Shown here piece after piece: positions 4,862 through 6,495 of a stretch of 6,495 nucleotides of DNA. This stretch comes from Holosporales bacterium. GTDB taxonomy: Bacteria > Pseudomonadota > Alphaproteobacteria > RUG11792. The translations under genes and the position numbers were made by a program. The notes below the pieces were generated by a model that worked only from the letters and a program-made list of their open reading frames with translations, did no database searches and had not been told where the DNA came from. Location: positions 1 through 6,495 of the forward strand of contig JAITFF010000040.1 in the NCBI GenBank assembly GCA_031281515.1. The letters run 5' to 3'. Each line of letters opens with the position of its first letter. The stretch's first letter is position 1.

Positions 4862-6495
4862 TTACCCGGGGGTTCCGATAAACATCGCGAGCACCCGATC
4901 GATAAATTCTCGATTGCTTAACCAATCCTCGACTTTTCGACCATTCACGGTAAGGACTCCAGCTTGAATTTTCTCTTTAGCTATCTCGATTGCCTTTTCA
5001 CGTTCGGCCAGATTTTTGAAGTAAGTCGCATCCTGTGGGTTTGATAGAGAAGGTAGAACGACTGGCCTCCTATCTGCAACGTAGACTATCCCAAAACGAG
5101 CTCCTCTTATTCCAAACTGAGAACCATCGATTTCGACGACTTCCCTGCAACATGCTCCAGATGCTCCACTTTTGATCAATTTCCACAATTCAGGAGGTGT
5201 TCCCCTTCTCTTGAGATACCCAAGATCAACTCCCGTCTTTTCAGTTAGCGCAACCTTAAACATGTCTCCAAATTTTTTATCACCAGACAAGATGGTCTGC
5301 AAGGCTCGAGAAGCATCTTCCCGCGTTCTGAAGAAAACCATTCTTACGGCTATTTCGTTGTCGTTCTTTTCTTCCTCCGGAATCGATTTAATGAATTTAT
5401 TGTAAGCGTTCTTGATGTCTGCCTTGTTGACTGATACGTACTTATTTAGATACTGCTGAGCAATCTCCATGGCTCTGATACGCTCGAGTTTGTCTTTGGC
5501 TTCCGGAGTTTCATCATATTTCGTGTGCTTGACTTCTTGCTCCAAAACCTTTCCATCAACTAGGAGCTTGATCGCATGTTCAATAACATCGCTAATTTCC
5601 ATATTAAACTGCTGAGCCATAGCTAACAGCGGCTCATCGAGCAATGAATCCACTTTATAGTATTTCTTGAGATCGCTGACAGTTACCTTTTCTTTCTTGT
5701 CTCCATTCGTAAAAGAGCCTACCACTGCATCATCCTTCGCCTTCAGTAGATCAGCCTGACTCTTCTTTCCTTTGTCTTTCTTCGTCTTACCAGACTTGTC
5801 ATCCTTTCCTTCTTTTCGATCAGCCCCACCGATGTTAAACACATCGATAGGACTGCCGGCAACGTCAAAGGTTTCTACCGAGTATTTCTTGTACAAATCC
5901 TGCAGAACCGTATTAATTAGGTCCTTTCGAGCTGTTTCTTTGTAAGTCTCGAAGAATTCTGGAGTAAATTCTTTCTTTTTGGTTGGGTCAACTTTCTTTA
6001 CATAGAACAGCATGAACGCGCCCCTGGTTTCGAATGGCCCAACGACTGCCCCGAGTTTTGCAGCCAAAACAGCATCGGATATCTCAGGAGGGAATAAGCT
6101 CTGCGGCCTTGATTCCATGTACATATATCTAGTGGTACCAGGATTACCGTCCAGGACGGCTTTCAGATCTTCCTCATTCATATGCTCTCGCATTAACCTT
6201 TGAACTACATTTGGATCCGTCGTAGTGATGGCAATCAACGTGAATTCCTTGGTGCCTTTAAAGTTTTTTTCCCACGTTTTTTCGTAGTGCTCTTTGGTCT
6301 TATCGTACGTCATGCATTCGGTCGTCTTGCGATCGAGTAACAAGAGACCAGCCGCAGTAGATAGTCTGCTTTCGATAATTTTTTGTACTGCTGGATCTTT
6401 TGTGGTCCCAGCTTTTTCAGCCGCATCCTTAAGAACTTTGTTATACGCCATCCTCCAGGCGACGATATTCTTGATATCGGACAGTGACATTCTGG
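4862..6495 (-). CDS. SurA/PpiC-like periplasmic foldase, two rotamase-type domains (5' end outside window)
   Basis: The visible 542 residues (numbered from the ATG at 6490) hold two copies of a SurA/PpiC-type unit. Unit one has a helical chaperone part (1-80) and a parvulin-like domain (about 82-168). A Lys/Asp/Gly-rich linker (225-252) follows. Unit two begins with VVGSFTNGDKKEKVTVSDL, resembling the VNG..IT.SDL start of SurA-type proteins, continues with helices (283-378) and a second parvulin-like domain (about 379-478; EIAVRMVFFRTREDA, DLGYLKRRGTPPELW). SurA-family proteins fold outer membrane proteins in the periplasm. The true start is probably beyond the right edge: the frame stays open to 6495, no signal peptide is present, and MSLSDIKNI aligns with the VTVSDLKKY of unit two, which is not an N-terminus there. 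The histidines usual in active parvulins (RARHILV, FGYHII) look replaced in both domains, so a chaperone rather than isomerase role is likely. It heads the visible operon. Confidence 0.82.
   Translation of the reverse strand, partial: RMSLSDIKNIVAWRMAYNKVLKDAAEKAGTTKDPAVQKIIESRLSTAAGLLLLDRKTTECMTYDKTKEHYEKTWEKNFKGTKEFTLIAITTTDPNVVQRLMREHMNEEDLKAVLDGNPGTTRYMYMESRPQSLFPPEISDAVLAAKLGAVVGPFETRGAFMLFYVKKVDPTKKKEFTPEFFETYKETARKDLINTVLQDLYKKYSVETFDVAGSPIDVFNIGGADRKEGKDDKSGKTKKDKGKKSQADLLKAKDDAVVGSFTNGDKKEKVTVSDLKKYYKVDSLLDEPLLAMAQQFNMEISDVIEHAIKLLVDGKVLEQEVKHTKYDETPEAKDKLERIRAMEIAQQYLNKYVSVNKADIKNAYNKFIKSIPEEEKNDNEIAVRMVFFRTREDASRALQTILSGDKKFGDMFKVALTEKTGVDLGYLKRRGTPPELWKLIKSGASGACCREVVEIDGSQFGIRGARFGIVYVADRRPVVLPSLSNPQDATYFKNLAEREKAIEIAKEKIQAGVLTVNGRKVEDWLSNREFIDRVLAMFIGTPG
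5735..5818 (-). other. Lysine-rich low-complexity linker in the PpiC-like protein
   Basis: Codons 225-252 of the PpiC-like protein encode DRKEGKDDKSGKTKKDKGKK and the following residues up to KAKDD, a strongly charged, presumably disordered linker between the two duplicated units. The corresponding DNA is visibly biased to CTT/TTC-type codon repeats on the plus strand. Its length may vary between strains, as such tracts often do. Confidence 0.7.

Noticed and set aside
1..6495. CRISPR array, tRNA, rRNA, riboswitch, phage or toxin-antitoxin module
   Set aside because: Reading both strands I found no regularly spaced repeats, no cloverleaf-like segment and no matching gene pairs; intergenic space is too small for most of these.

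Overview
The window looks like a chromosomal segment of a moderately AT-rich Gram-negative bacterium. The evidence is two proteins with export-type features (a secreted coiled-coil protein and a periplasmic SurA/PpiC-like foldase), tight co-directional gene packing and good AGGAGG-like ribosome binding sites on several genes. The gene set (CitMHS_2/NhaD-type sodium:proton antiporter, AccB, LOG-family protein, duplicated PpiC-like protein, decayed IS5-type element) would fit a host-associated alphaproteobacterium such as a Holosporales-like lineage. That placement is only an impression; the window has no rRNA or other phylogenetic marker that I can use to prove it.

Layout, left to right. (1) 28-963, minus strand: a 311-residue secreted protein of unknown function, with a signal peptide, a Pro/Gly/Gln-rich middle and a long coiled coil. 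(2) 964-1222: an AT-rich divergent intergenic region. It holds the ribosome binding site and a small hairpin of the first gene and a TATAAT box for the next one. (3) 1223-2029, plus strand: a PhzF-family (diaminopimelate-epimerase-fold) protein. (4) 2030-2426: no intact gene. It contains a small perfect hairpin, then a truncated IS5-type element (one terminal inverted repeat plus the C-terminal third of the transposase). (5) 2427-6495, minus strand: four tightly packed genes, read from the right edge: PpiC/SurA-like foldase (5' end outside the window), LOG-family nucleotide phosphoribohydrolase, AccB (biotin carboxyl carrier protein), sodium:proton antiporter. Gaps are 9 bp, 12 bp and a 1-bp overlap, so they very probably form one transcript.

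How the genes work together: the four-gene unit mixes envelope protein folding, nucleotide hydrolysis, fatty acid synthesis and ion homeostasis, so it reads as a housekeeping operon rather than one pathway. The odd point is that accB is followed directly, with a start/stop overlap, by the antiporter and not by its usual partner accC. PhzF has no phenazine genes nearby, so its substrate is unknown. I see no CRISPR array, tRNA, rRNA, phage or toxin-antitoxin module. I do not see a clearly new biological system; the most worthwhile leads are the secreted coiled-coil protein, the PpiC-like protein whose two domains both seem to lack the parvulin histidines, and the accB-antiporter coupling.
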